Assembly (NCBI GenBank): GCA_001566295.1
Contig: KQ964249.1
Span: 124,001 to 188,000, forward strand
Length of the DNA: 64,000 nt
Direction: 5' to 3'
DNA from: Microdochium bolleyi
Taxonomy: Eukaryota; Ascomycota; Sordariomycetes; Xylariales; Microdochiaceae
The notes below the pieces were generated by a model, which saw only the letters and a program-made list of their open reading frames with translations, was not told the origin of the DNA and ran no database searches. This document shows, piece after piece, positions 1-11,580 of the stretch. How positions within the stretch are numbered: the stretch's first letter is position 1; each line of letters starts with the position of its first letter. The translations under genes were made by a program, and so were the position numbers.

Positions 1-1
1 G

Positions 2-1711
2 ACGTTGCAGACTCTGTGTCTCCTCAGCATAGTGGACTTCTCAGGTATAGATAGACCTGGCGTTTGCTTCGTCCCCCTGAGCTGAGTGGCAAATGTCCTG
101 CCTTGTGGCTGACCCATTGTCGCAGCTGCTAGATATTCGCAAGGAGTATACCACCTGTCACTTGCCGAGTACTTGACGCAGGCTCTTGTCAACTCGAGCA
201 CCTATACGGGCGCCACTCTTGTGCGCAACGAAGAGCTCAAGAACTGCCTCCGCAGCATCGTCATGCTGCAGAACTTCCAGGGTCCAATCCTTGCCTTGCC
301 CTCACCACACTTTGCCGCATCAACCTCGACGGCCGGCTTCCTGCCAAGAACGGCCGCCGGCATGGGCACAAGGTCGCCCGTTCACGCGATCCTCGACACG
401 ATGACGACAAAGAAGGACAGCGATGACATTGTCTCGCTGGTGCTCGACCTCAGCGACGGGTGGCGGCTCGCGCGCAGCTACGCCATGGCCCGGCCCGGCA
501 GCGACGCGCCGCCGCCGTGGTCGCCGCAGTCCGACTACTCGCGCGTGATGCAGTACCACCTCGAACTCGACAGCCACGCACCCGCCAAGTTCCGCTGGCT
601 CGCGAACCAGTTCGAGACGTACGAGCCTGAGAGCCTCGAGCAAAACCGCGACTACTGGGCGCCCTGGCTGTGTACGCAGTTTGTCTACGCCGCCATCGCG
701 AGCCTTATCAACCACCCGTTCCTGCTCTCAATGCGCCTCCGCTACTACCGCTACGCCACGCCACACAGCTTCATCCAGCAGTCATTTGAGCAGATCACGC
801 GGCACGCCGGCTGGGTATCGCACTTCCTCGATCTCCTCGAGGTCAAGAGCTTCGTCGTATCCGATCCCACCGTGGCCCACTGCGTCGTCGTCTTCGCGAC
901 GATACACCTCCAGCACCGCTACGTTGCTGACAACGACCTACGTGACAGGGCGTGCCGCGAGTATGACAAATGTTTAAACTTCCTGCGTGGTGTCGGGACC
1001 ACATGGCCCCTTGCACAGACCATGGTGAGCCAGCAACTGAACTCTCCGGAACCGACCAGCATGGCTTACATATAGGGCACACACACGCAGGTGTCGAACC
1101 TGGAAAAGCTACAGTCATCCTTCGAAGGCGCCGCCGCATCTATGACGGCAAGCGCAGACGTGCTGTCGGGGGGGCCGCCGCTGCAGAACGCAAAGGTGGA
1201 CACCCCACTGCTCTGGCAACTGCTCATATACCAGCACGACACGACTGCCGCCAGCGAGGCCGGATTCACGCGAGCGGGGAGCAACAACAGCATCTTTGGA
1301 GACACATTACTGCGGCAATCCTCGCCACGCACCTACGGAGAGACCGTGCCGCGCGGCAGCGGGCAGGGGGGAGAGGAGGCGGGGGCAGGAGGCGATGCCG
1401 GGGAGGAGGAGGATGTCGCCGAGTTCGACCTCATCGGGTCCGCTGGCATCTACGGCCACCGGACAGCGCCGACGCAGACGCCGTTCTACCCGCCGAATCA
1501 GCGCGGGATGCCCCTCGGAAAGGCCGACTACGCCGCGAGCAACTCCATGCACGCCTGGTCGAGCTTCCAGGGCGTCATCATGGCGGGCGGCGACGCCACG
1601 GGGGGCATCGGAGCAGGCGCTGGAGGGCACCATCCCCATGATCTCGCGCTCCTGGCTACGGAATACGGGCGCTCCATCGAGACGTGGTTCGACCTTGACA
1701 TGGTTCCATAG
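2..1711 (+). CDS. Fungal-specific transcription factor, C-terminal part (5' end outside window)
   Basis: Three exons are readable: 2-44, 126-1024 and 1091-1711, stop TAG at 1709-1711. The introns 45-125 (donor GTATAG, acceptor CAG) and 1025-1090 (donor GTGAGC, acceptor CAG) join in frame and give 520 residues. The protein starts inside a helical segment (LQTLCLLSIVDFS) and continues with HLSLAEYLTQALV and WAPWLCTQFVYAAIASL. This alternating helix pattern is that of the middle and C-terminal regulatory region (fungal_trans, PF04082-like) of zinc-finger transcription factors. The DNA-binding domain would lie upstream of base 1 and is not seen, so Zn2Cys6 versus C2H2 type cannot be told. The last 200 residues are low complexity (Gly, Glu, Ala rich), as expected of an activation tail. 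The gene converges on the Rieske oxygenase gene with an 84-bp gap, so it could be the regulator of the neighbouring catabolic pair; that is inference. Confidence 0.75.
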
Positions 1712-1795
1712 CGAGAGAGAACGAGGAAACGGGCATGTTCTTGTCATGTTCTCTCTTCACTCTCTACATGGGGGGAACGAATAGTTCATGTTCAG

Positions 1796-3444
1796 CTACC
1801 ATTCTAGCCCTGCGTCCTTGGCCGCGTCGCAGTCCAACTGCCTGCAAAAGTCGACCTCTTCTTCACTCTTGCTGCTCAGGTCGTGCTGTGGCGTGGCGGG
1901 CCACGAGTCCTTACCCGACCGTTTCTCCTCGGCCCTGTGCGACATGACCAGATGCCGAGTGAGCTTCTGGAAATACAATGGGCCCTGTGGGAGGGAAGGT
2001 GTCAGTTTTAGTCTCGGCACCGGGAAAGCGGGATAGATCAAAACAGCGGCTGGGGGGAAAAGAGACAGTTGGTGAGTGAACCCAGTGAACAGTCCATACG
2101 CTTACCTTTTCCGCCTGCGGATGGAGCTCGCCGTTCACAAAGATGCCCCCCTGCAGATTCTTGTGCGCCGCGTTGCACAGGTCCTTGTCCTCGCGCAGCA
2201 CCTGCTTGAAGAACTCGCTGATCTCGGTGAACTTTTCGTCGGTCGCGCCGAGCCCGCGGTACACCTCATACTCCATCTTCGTGCGTGTCGCCGAGACAGG
2301 GATGCAGCGCATGATGTACATGAAGTCGGTACTATGAAGAAGAAGACAAAGAGTAAAGCGTTGTGAGCCTTAAGGCCATTGTGCGTGGTTGGGGGCAGCA
2401 CACGCTGCCAGTCGACAGTCTCGACTTACCTGATGGTGATGGATGTGTTTGGGTACAGATATGTGCTGTATATGCCCAGCCCTTCCTTGTCGGGCCGGTC
2501 GGTGTTGAAGTGCTGGATGTGCCCGCCCTTCGTCTCGACCCAGTACTTGTCGAGGTTCGTGACTGCGGACACGCCCGGGTGTCCAGTGAGACAGTGGTAG
2601 CACTGCATCATGAGAGAGCAAGCAACGAGCCACACATGTCAGAGGGCGCCCAACCAGTGTATTCAGTTCAAGCAGATGGATGAGTGCGCGTACCTCGTTG
2701 TAGTTGTCCGCCAGGGTCTTCCAGTTGTAGTCACCCATCATCTCCCACTGGTGGTCAAATTTGAACTGCGACATGTCGAATGCCGCCAGGCGCGGCTGCT
2801 CGTCCACGGAGCTGAAGTCTTCCTCCCAGGAGACGGACGGCTCGGGGCTCGACTCGAGGTTGATCCACACGTAGCCCAGCTTGTCGACGTGGATGTGTAT
2901 GGGGAACAGGCTGTTGGCAGCCTTGTCAAATGTGTCTAGGTCCTGGTACTTGGGGGCTTTCGCGAGCTTCCCGTTGAATCCGTAGGACCACCCTGTACAT
3001 CATCCGAGTAGAATTGCTTAGTCGGTCTGCTATAAAAAAAAAAAAAAAAAAAAGGAATCGAGCGTGGGAATACGTAGTTGGGGACGTCGACGTCTACTAC
3101 TCACCATGATACTTGCACGCCAAGATGCTTGCCTTGCCGGAGCCGCCTTCGACGACGGGGTAGGCGCGATGCCTGCACACGTTGTGGAAGGCGTTGATGT
3201 TCCCGGCCCGGTCCTTGACGAGGAACAACGGATAGCCGGCCTGTGTCATCTGCAGATACGAGCCAGGCTCGGTGTAGCGGAGCTTGTGCGAGACGAGGAT
3301 CCATTTCTTGGAGTATATGGCCCTCCGCTCCAGCTGGTACATTGCCTCGGAGTGGTACCACGCCGCGGGGAGTGCCTTGGCGGTCTTCTTTTCCGCGACC
3401 GCCGGGGCAGCCTCCTTGGTGCCAAATCCGAGCCAGCTCGCCAT
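1796..3444 (-). CDS. Rieske [2Fe-2S] non-heme iron oxygenase, choline/betaine monooxygenase-like
   Basis: Five exons on the minus strand: 3444-3105, 2992-2694, 2602-2430, 2331-2106 and 1984-1796, giving 408 residues. All junctions are GT-AG and keep frame. The Rieske ligands are visible as C90-R-H92 and C110-K-Y-H113 (CXH-X17-CXXH). The catalytic domain has the mononuclear iron motif NECYHCLTGH with H216 and H221, and an acidic residue in REDKDLCNAAH near 325 completes the facial triad. Length and order (Rieske domain first, catalytic domain second) fit the alpha subunit of ring-hydroxylating or quaternary-amine oxygenases such as choline monooxygenase and GbcA. No ferredoxin reductase is fused, so electrons must come from a separate protein. 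Intron 1 carries a run of 20 T on the coding strand. It is divergently transcribed from a sarcosine-oxidase-like gene, which suggests oxidation of an N-methylated amine. The exact substrate cannot be read from sequence. Confidence 0.88.
3034..3053. repeat. Homopolymer A(20) inside intron 1 of the Rieske gene
   Basis: Twenty consecutive A on the plus strand, i.e. poly-T on the transcribed gene's sense strand, in the 112-nt intron 2993-3104. It lies upstream of the acceptor and may act as a long polypyrimidine tract. It is also a likely site of length variation or sequencing error. Confidence 0.95.
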
Positions 3445-3977
3445 TGTTGCTTGAGTTGTTGTGCTGGGCTGTGCTGGGCTTGTAGTGTGGTTTGTGTGTA
3501 GGGCGTATACGCGGTGTATACGTTGGTGGTGAATCGTGCGAGAGACTCCCAAAAGGACTAAAGAGCTGTCTGCTTCGGTCCGTCCAACCAACACTTTATC
3601 GTCTTACTCCGCAGCTTGGAGATCCCAGCCATCCTTAGCGGCTCAGGATATGGAAACCTCGCGTGAGCTGGTGACCAGGCCTGGAGCCGCGACGTCCGGG
3701 GGAGCACGAGCCGTGGAGACGGAGGACGGGCCGCGCTCCGTCCCCACCACCGCGCTCTCTCCACCGACTCGGAATGTCGGAATGTTCTCTATCAGTTTTA
3801 TCAGTGTGTTTATACAATTGTACCGATAACACAGAGGTTACTGTTGCGTAAAGCTTTCTGCGGAGTATCTTGCTACAAGTCATCTAAAGCGGTGCGGTGT
3901 ATACGTCGCCACGTCGAGCGCGGCTTTCTTTGCCAATTGTTTCGAGAACATCCACAACAACACCCAGCACAGACAAT
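3445..3977. promoter_or_regulatory. Shared divergent promoter between Rieske oxygenase and FAD amine oxidase
   Basis: The 533 bp between the two start codons contains no supported coding sequence. Both genes begin here in opposite directions, so the region probably carries common regulatory sites. No specific binding motif was confirmed by eye. Confidence 0.6.
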
Positions 3978-5359
3978 ATGACGACTCGGCCGCCGGTCGG
4001 CTACGCAGAGCCCATCCTCATCGTCGGGGCGGGCGTCTTTGGCCTCTCGACGGCCCTGGAGCTGAAAAAACGTGGCTTCCAAGACGTCACTGTGCTGGAC
4101 CGATACCTCCCGCCAGTGGTGGACGGCAGCAGTGTCGACATCTCGCGCGTCATTCGGGTGGAATATGCGGATCCGCTGTACGGACGGATGGCCCGAGAGG
4201 CACTCGACGGCTGGCAGGGCGAGTACGCTGAAACATACCATCAGTCCGGCTTCGTGATGCTGGCGGACAAGGTCGAGGGACACTCGTATCTTAGCAAGAC
4301 GCAGCAAGTCGACGAGTCCCTTGGATCGAGTCTCGAGGTCTTTGAAGAAGCCAGCGACGTGGCCAAGAGATATTCGGGCATCCAGGCGCACCTCGGTGGC
4401 CTTACCGCTTTTTCCAACCCCGGCGGTGGCTGGGCCGACGCGGAAGCCAGCATCCGGCGTCTCAGCCAGCTGTGTACTACCGCTGGGGTCTCGTTCGTCA
4501 CGGGCACGCGAGGCAGAGTGCTCGGGCTCGACATCCGAGACGGGACGGTCGTTGGCGTCAAGGTCGCCGACGGTTCCCGGATCCCGGCTTCACAAGTCAT
4601 TCTCGCGACTGGGGCATGGACCAACCGGCTCGTGGCTGTGAGCCACGCGACATCGGCCTCGGGACAGCCAGTCGGCTTCATCAAGCTGACCCCCGAGGAG
4701 GCCAGGAGCCTCGAGGGCTCGCCAGTCATAATCAACCTGAGCACCGGCATCTTCTGCTTCCCGCCCACCCAGGGCACCAACATCCTAAAGATTGCCCGGC
4801 ACAGCTACGGCTTCGCCACCACCGTTCCCACCGACGACGGCGCCGGCAGCGCGCCGAGACTAGTCTCTTCGCCGAAACGGGATGGAGACAACACAGCCGC
4901 GTCATACCTGCCCGAGGATGCCGAATTCGCCCTCCGCGAGGGGCTGCGCCAGCTGCTGCCACAGTTTGCCAACCACGAGTGGATGTCGCAGCGGCTCTGC
5001 TGGTACTCGGACACTCCAGAAGGGGATTTCATCATTGACCACCACCCGGACCTCAAGGGCCTGTTCGTTGCGGGTGGCGGCGCGGGACAGTGAGTATAGT
5101 CTCTCTCAGACACCAGTTCCCTTCGATCTCTTGCTCTTCGAAAAGCTAACCCAGCTGCTACTCTAGTGCTTTCAAATTCCTGCCAGTACTCGGGCGATAC
5201 ATTGCCGACTGCTACGAGAACAAGGCGGATATGGATGTCCGGCAAAAGTGGCGACTGCGTCCAGGCCTGGGATCGGAGGGTCTGGTAATGAAGGGGGATG
5301 GGAGCCGCGGCGGGCCACCTCTGCGGACGCTAGATGCTCACGAGCAGGCTAAGCTTTAG
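3978..5359 (+). CDS. FAD-dependent amine oxidase, sarcosine oxidase / fructosyl amine oxidase family
   Basis: Two exons, 3978-5089 and 5167-5359 (intron 77 nt, donor GTGAGT, acceptor TAG), encode 434 residues. The N-terminus has the dinucleotide-binding motif VGAGVFGLSTAL (GxGxxG at residues 17-22). Near the C-terminus LCWYSDTPEGDFIIDHHP followed by GLFVAGGGAGHAFKFLP is the signature of monomeric sarcosine oxidase and amadoriase enzymes. In that family the cysteine (about residue 341 here) forms the covalent link to FAD. The splice junction falls inside the GGGAGHAFKF motif, and only the spliced reading restores it. The enzyme would oxidatively demethylate or deglycate a secondary amine, giving H2O2 and an aldehyde. 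The C-terminus is not an obvious SKL-type peroxisomal signal (ends QAKL). Sharing a promoter with a Rieske monooxygenase fits stepwise removal of methyl groups from a betaine-type compound, which is inferred from context. Confidence 0.88.
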
Positions 5360-7564
5360 CAGTAGCTAATGACCTGCCATTTGATACTCGTGGATCGCAA
5401 TTTACATGCGAGACTCCAAAATGGATGACTTTGGGATTGTGACGCTGTTTAGCAGTGTCGCTGGAGGATCCAAATGCAAACTCGAGGGCCAAAGAGAAAC
5501 TTAAGGCTTGTCCAACACTGATGAAGGCACGAAAGATTCGCGAATCCTCTGACCTGGAATTGGTGCATGGCTGCTAATTTGTGAGGCTTTCTGCGCAAGA
5601 CCCTCACATTCCGCGCGGCCATGCTGAAGTTTACCGCCAGGTCTGGATCGACACGTACTGCATATAGAACAGTAGCAGAGCTTACTACGAAGAGAGCCGT
5701 AATCTGTAGGTATTTCGCAACCATTTTATAGCAGACTACTAGATGTTTAAGAATCAGATCGCCGTGGCTTTCCACGCCTCTTTCTGAATATTCTGGGAAT
5801 TCGCAACGAAGTCTTTGGTTCGCTTAATACACCCAATCCCTGTCTCGCTGATTTTAAACCTTATTTCTGCTTTCGCCGTCTTCGAAATCGAGTGGGACGA
5901 ACCCATGACTACTCCTAACGGCTATAACCAGATACCGTATACTCGTTTTCTTAGGTGCTACATGCTCAGCAATTGTTTCGTTCCAAGAGACCAATGCTGC
6001 TGTTTTTCATCAGGTCGCAGTCTTCGTCTATTGGCGTGCGGAGAGAGGAGCACAGGGAGATAAACCAGAAGTGGGTTTTGTACTACTAAGATGATATATT
6101 AGGAAACCGTAAACGGTTCTCCAAACCTTGTGTAGTACCATTCAGGCTATCATTCTGTCCACAAAACGACAGACCGTGGGTCTCGGTCGCCGATGCTATA
6201 CTATCAGTAGGCGACAGCTGTTAGTTACTGTATAATAAGTTGTTCCACATTCTCCACATGACTCGAGGGTTGAGGGATGCGTGAACGGCATATCTCGCAT
6301 TTTGTTGACAGCCCCTCAGACCGCCTTGCATGCAAATAATACAGACCCGACTTCGAAACATCCACAGACACGTCCCAGGACTTGGTGGAAGCCTAGGTTC
6401 TAACCAATGTCAAGGATTTTGGACAACTAGAGGTGCCTGGGACAGCCTTTCGGGGCTTGGGGGATAAGAGACTCCGGATTTGCCGTTTCTCGATCGTTCA
6501 TCAGCAGGTGCCAGCAAAGCCAGTCCCCGCACACATTCAGGCTCATGTCCAAGCTGTTGGACATCGTGTTCGCGGGAGTCAGACTCCAGAGACCACGAAC
6601 GAACAGACATTAGTACCTCCATTGTCACAGGCTCTTTCGGGCCCAAGTGCATCTTTTGTACAAACAGAACGTATTGCCTAAAGGCTCTTTGAGATTGTAT
6701 CTAGACAATTGTGAATTTGCAGATTAACCATGGTGAATCTTTTGATGACCAAATATCTCGCGACGCGCTCTCCCGTATCCTGCACGGGGAGAATGATGCT
6801 TGTGACATCTGCCAAGAAGACTATATACTTCTTGGAATATGTCTCAGTACCACGGTTCTCGACCGAAATTGCTAGATGGCCGATATCCCACCTTGTAGCA
6901 TTGCAGTGGTGATTCAGTAGTGACACACAGTTTTTTTATTGCACGAATGAACCTGGAGCATTGCTTTGATCATCCGTCAGATTCAACTTCCATCTTTCCC
7001 TCTTACTCCTCACTGGCTCTATGTGACGTGCAAGCATGGCACCGGAATCTCGGTCACAACGCAGCTTGGTGAGCTCCATTGTGCTTAGATTCGCCTGCTC
7101 TTCGAGTCGGGTGGTATTCATTATCCTTTCCACTCTGGCGAAAGACTGGGCCTTGGCAGTGGCCATTTTCTATGCTAGGTGGTTGTCGATCGCTTCATGT
7201 GATTCACTCCATCGGCACTAAAGCGAGGGTGTCTCCACTTTCGCCTGCCACGCACTCGGATCATCGCATTGCCACAAGACAGCCTCGACAGCCAAGCAGC
7301 GGCTGAGTCTTGGGAGAACCTTGTGAGCCTTGGAAGTGCACTTTACAACCACACGAGTCTCGCAGAGCATGCTGATCTCGCTGATCTCGCTGATCACCCA
7401 GGCTGCGAACAGACACAGAAGACGAACCCGACGGCGGCGCAAACAAAATGTAGCACGCTGTGATCGTTGAGCTGGTCGTCGCCTCGACGCAGCGCTGTCT
7501 CGGTCTCGATCCCCTCTCCCCATTCTTTTCACTGCCTTCACAACACCAACAGCCACTCATCACA
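5360..7564. other. Gene-poor interval, no supported gene
   Basis: About 2.2 kb with lower GC than its surroundings and only short open frames (at most about 110 codons) lacking recognisable motifs or consistent codon bias. The minus frame at 6678-6926 reads as plausible protein but has no recognised domain and no splice partner that I could find. The last 100 bp are the 5' leader of the next gene. Confidence 0.5.
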
Positions 7565-8308
7565 ATGTCGGGATACCAACGACCACTCCCGTACAACAAG
7601 TCTGGATCCGCGCCAGGCGGTGCTGCTATCACCAGCCAGGCAGCACCGCCACCGATCAACCGGGGGTGGTACATTGCGAAGATCGTTCTGGGCAGCCTCT
7701 CGCTCGCGCTGAGCATCGTAATCCTCGCCATCTCCGCCGCCGCCTGGGCCCGGACGCGCGGCTGGCTACGCGAGTTCGCCTGGACCGCCCCGATCGCAAT
7801 CCTTGCCATCTGTTGGCACACGGCCGAGTTCGTCACGTTGTGCGCGCGGCGCGGCGGCGGCTCGCCAGTGTCTTCAGGCCCTCGACGCCGGCATGGCATC
7901 CACCCGGGCGGGCACATCGGGGTCAACATCGTATGCTGGTTCGGCTTCATGGGCATCGTCGCCGTGGACGCGTACAACGCCTTCACGCTGCACGTGCTGC
8001 GCGACGAGGATTCGTTCCGCGGCCAGTACGGGTACTACCCGACGGACCTGCGCGGCCAGACCGACTTCCTCGTCTCGGACACGTATTGGGCCATGACGCT
8101 CGCCAGCGTCGGCATCGCAGCCGCGCTCGCCATCATCCACTTTGCCCTGTTCGTCCGCGCGTGCGTCGAGACGCACCACCGCAACTCGGCCGCGCGATCC
8201 GTCCAGGTCGTGTACGTCCCGCAGCCCGTGTACTACCAGCAGAACGGCACGGGCCACGGCACCGGAGGGTACCTGCATGTCCCGCAGCAGGGTCACCTGC
8301 GTCAGTAA
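7565..8308 (+). CDS. Tandem tetraspan (MARVEL-like) membrane protein, copy A
   Basis: Intronless gene of 247 residues starting at CACAATG. Four hydrophobic helices are visible, about residues 36-61, 71-94, 115-141 and 174-198, with a short Pro-rich N-terminus and a cytosolic tail rich in Tyr, Gln and His. Diagnostic segments shared with the two genes downstream are EFAWTAP, ICWHTAEFVTL, GIHPGGHIGVNIVCW and FVRACVETHHRNSA right after helix 4. The topology is that of MARVEL-type four-helix proteins; function is unknown and no catalytic residue is apparent. Unlike copies B and C it lacks the intron before helix 4's end (AIIHFALFVRAC is contiguous), so an intron was either lost here or gained in the ancestor of the others. 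It is the first of three same-strand paralogues in 5 kb. Confidence 0.85.
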   Translation: MSGYQRPLPYNKSGSAPGGAAITSQAAPPPINRGWYIAKIVLGSLSLALSIVILAISAAAWARTRGWLREFAWTAPIAILAICWHTAEFVTLCARRGGGSPVSSGPRRRHGIHPGGHIGVNIVCWFGFMGIVAVDAYNAFTLHVLRDEDSFRGQYGYYPTDLRGQTDFLVSDTYWAMTLASVGIAAALAIIHFALFVRACVETHHRNSAARSVQVVYVPQPVYYQQNGTGHGTGGYLHVPQQGHLRQ

Positions 8309-9500
8309 AGGCAGTAGCGGCAGCAGCAGCTGCAGCAGCCCTCTGTCTGGGTAGTCTGTACACAATGGGTATGTATCCTCTCCATCTTGGGTATTTAGGC
8401 TGCGAGGCTCGGGGGCTGCCGTATCATGGACCAGAGTTGTAGGAAGGAACGAGCTAACCAGATTGGACGTCTTTGAAGATCTGAGGAGTTCCTTCCTTTG
8501 GACCCCGCAAGCCGATACCTCGACGAGGAAATTGCCTGTCGTAAGTCGTGGTATGCCTTGGGCTTCGGATGAGACAGGGCCCCGCAACCTAGAATGGCTG
8601 TCATGTTGCCAGTACCCGTCGTTGAATTTAGTATACACACGGGTTGTCGGCAACATGTGTCTGACCAGGAGGGAGTTCGGAACTCTATGGGACAACCCCT
8701 GCCCGCACCGCGGTGATAGTGCTGGAGATAGCAACTGGCGGGGGTGCGGGCCTGACCAGGATTGAATGTCAAAGATCTGGAGATCGCGATGACACGGCAC
8801 GTGGCCTCCATAAAGAGCTGAAGAGACTGCTTGATGGCATGGCCTCCTGTACTCCCAACTCTGTAATCCGTAGCCTCTCTGCTTCCCGGAAGCCAGGTAG
8901 CCCCAGGAGACCCGCGGAAAGATTCCTAGATTTTAGCCCATGGTGGCGTGCGCGATGGGAAATGAGGCTTCGGCTGAGGGGGTCCACCTCTGCAAGCCCC
9001 CTCCCCCCAGTCCCCAGTCACACCTCATCCCTGACCATGCCGTGTTAAGCTTACTTCGTCGACAATGACATCTGCCGAGCTTGACATACTCGGCGAGGAA
9101 TGGAGATCATACCTCTTGGTGTATCTCAGAAGGCCTCTCTGCTTCTCACACGTGGCTTGTCCTGTTGCACCTTGCCGATGGTGACCCTGGGCCAGACACG
9201 AGATCGGGATCGCTGGTGCCTGGAGCTGAGAGGGGGCGCGGTCGGCGCGCTTGTAGGGATCTGCCCAGCCCTACGGGACCAAAAAAAGCAGCAAAGGGGG
9301 CTGAGCGGCGGGTTGTGATGGGAAGACAAGCCAAGGCCCAATTTAGTCACAGCGGCCGGGCGGAAAGTAGACGGGCGAGGACCTGCCTGTCTGCCTGCCT
9401 CTGCCTCGTTTCGTTTCAACTTCTTCTTCAGCTTCCCGCACTTGTCGACTCCTCCTCATCCGACATCCCACAACGCTCCCCTCCGACCAGCTCCATCACC
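8309..9500. other. Intergenic region between tetraspan copies A and B
   Basis: 1.2 kb without a supported gene. Short frames here (for example 8463-8765) lack motifs and codon bias. It includes the 3' end of copy A, a Gln-codon-like CAG-rich patch near 8318-8342, and the promoter of copy B with pyrimidine-rich leader at about 9400-9500. Confidence 0.5.
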
Positions 9501-10533
9501 ATGGCGGACCATCAGCCAGCATCCCACCAGCAGCCTCTCCAGACCGAGAAGCCAGGATTTGCACCAGCGCCTTCCGCCGCAGCCCCGGCCAGGGCAGGCC
9601 CGCCCCCCATCAGCCGCGCCTGGCACATCTCCAAGCTCGTCCTCGGCTGCTTCTCGATCAGCTTCTGCATCGTCCTCATCGTCCTGGCCATCGTCGGGTG
9701 GATCAGGTCTCGCGCCTTCCTCTACGAGATCGTCTGGACCGCGCCCACTGCTGGTGTCGCCTTGTGCTGGCAGGTCGCAGAGTTCATCACACTCCTCGTC
9801 CGCCGTCGTGCCGTCCCCCCCTACCGCGGCATCCACCCGGGCGCCCACGTCGGTGTCCACCTGCTCTGCTGGATCGGCTTCGTTTCCGTCGCCGTCGTCG
9901 ATGCCTTCAATGCCGTCTGGATCGCCTTCCTCCAGCGCCGCGGCAACTCGTCCAGCTACTACTACTACGGGCTCCCCGCTTCTCCTGCCTCTCGCAACTT
10001 CATCACCTCGGGCGAGTACTATGCCATAACCATCACGGCCACCGTCTTTGCTGCCATCCTTACGTGAGTTTCACCGCCTAAACCCCGGCCCTTCATACCA
10101 ATGTGCCCGCTACCGCCTAGAGCAAGGTCGACTGACAAGCTCCTGCACCGTCTACAGCATCATCCACTTCATCCTCTTCGTCCGCGCCTGCGTCGAGACC
10201 CACCACCGCAACTCGGCCGGCCGCGCTGTCCAGGTCGTCTACGTCCAGTACCAGCCCGGGCCCAACGGCTTCAGTGGCCAGTACGTGCCTGTCCAGCAGC
10301 AGCAGCAGCAGTACTACGCCCCGGGTGTCCAGAGCCCGCCGGAGTCACACCACTACTCGGGACAGTACAACGGGTACTACGATCCCAGCCAGCAGCAGCA
10401 ACAGCAGGTGCAGCCGCACTTCACGAGCTCCAGCATGACCCCGAGCGACCCGTCGACTCCCGGTCCCAACGGGCGTGCCTCGTACGTCGAGGCGCCGTCG
10501 CCTGTGCACCAGCAGCAACCCGTCAAGCCGTAG
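9501..10533 (+). CDS. Tandem tetraspan (MARVEL-like) membrane protein, copy B
   Basis: Two exons, 9501-10063 and 10158-10533, encode 312 residues; start context CACCATGG is strong. The 94-nt intron has donor GTGAGT and acceptor CAG and interrupts codon phase 2 just before IIHFILFVRACVETHHRNSA. Four hydrophobic helices match copy A segment by segment: SRAWHISKLVLG, VWTAPTAGVALCWQVAEFITLL, GIHPGAHVGVHLLCWIGF and the helix ending at FVRAC. The luminal loop between helices 3 and 4 has a Tyr/Ser-rich stretch (SSSYYYYG) unlike copy A. The C-terminal tail is longer, about 100 residues, with two Gln runs and many Tyr and Pro, typical of an unstructured cytosolic tail that could bind partners. No enzymatic motif. 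It is paralogous to the genes on both sides. Confidence 0.88.
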
Positions 10534-11580
10534 TCACCCCACGTAGACCCAAGTGCCGGGCCTCGATTGATCACATACAGTGGTCGAGTCCAGAGGTTGC
10601 CGGGACCTTGCGATGTTCGGCTTCAGGAGACAACTCCGGTCACAACCGCAACCATCATTCGAGCCTGCATAGTCACACCTCGAGACATATTGATTACCTT
10701 GGTTCCCTGTTTTGCTTTACGAAGGAATAAGAGATACCCCAGTTTGGACACGACATTTCCCTTAAATAGTGTAATCGCTCAAGATAAGATATAATGCAGC
10801 ATCGACAACAACGTACCACTTGTACGAGGTCTTCAAGCTCGGTCGTCAACCTTGTTTTACTGTGTTCCTTATCAGGTCTGACAGGGACAGTGGAACCCTA
10901 CCGGATATACGGCAGCGTCCGCAATACGACCCTGAGAACGAAGACTTGGCAGACCAGTGCCTGCATCTGCGCCCCCTGCTCAGCGAGCTCCGGTCCTGTA
11001 TTTCTGCCAATCTGATCATTGCGCCACTCGTTGAGATCCTCGTATCGATGCACACTTTACGACGTGACATACCAAGGCTCGTACCGAGTCTCATGCCAGA
11101 GCACTTCTCTGACTCGATTCTAGATTCACCGACGCACCTCTGCCGAACTCATCTGGAATTGCTCTTCATGGCCATCAAGGCTTAGCGTTGGTGTCCAGGC
11201 CGACCAGCCAGTTGCTGCGCCAGATAGGTACCTGCGCAGCGCCCCCGGACATGACTGCTGCCAAGCGCCCTCCAGGGGGGCTGCGCCGCCTCGATGCTCG
11301 TAAGGACGACGAGAAGTGGTCACGGGAGAGGTCATACCTTGACACTAGCCAAGCACTTTGTTCGGACAGGCGGGTCCGGGGCCGGTACGACGGAGCATCT
11401 CCTGGTATAATTAAGTCGCGGTCCCCGTCCCTGACTAGCATGACGGGAGATCTTCTCCGCTCTGCATCTACCATGAGGCGAATCTGACCTTCAGACATAC
11501 AACGTTTGTGAAATCGCCAGCCCGATTGACAGCGACCACATTCACATGTGCTCTGATATGCGACTTCATCGGTGACAGCC
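10534..11580. other. Intergenic region between tetraspan copies B and C
   Basis: About 1.05 kb. An open frame at 10820-11185 on the plus strand (121 codons) reads as helix-like sequence but matches no family I know and lacks supporting splice or promoter signals, so it is not called. The rest is 3' flank of copy B and promoter of copy C. Confidence 0.45.
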
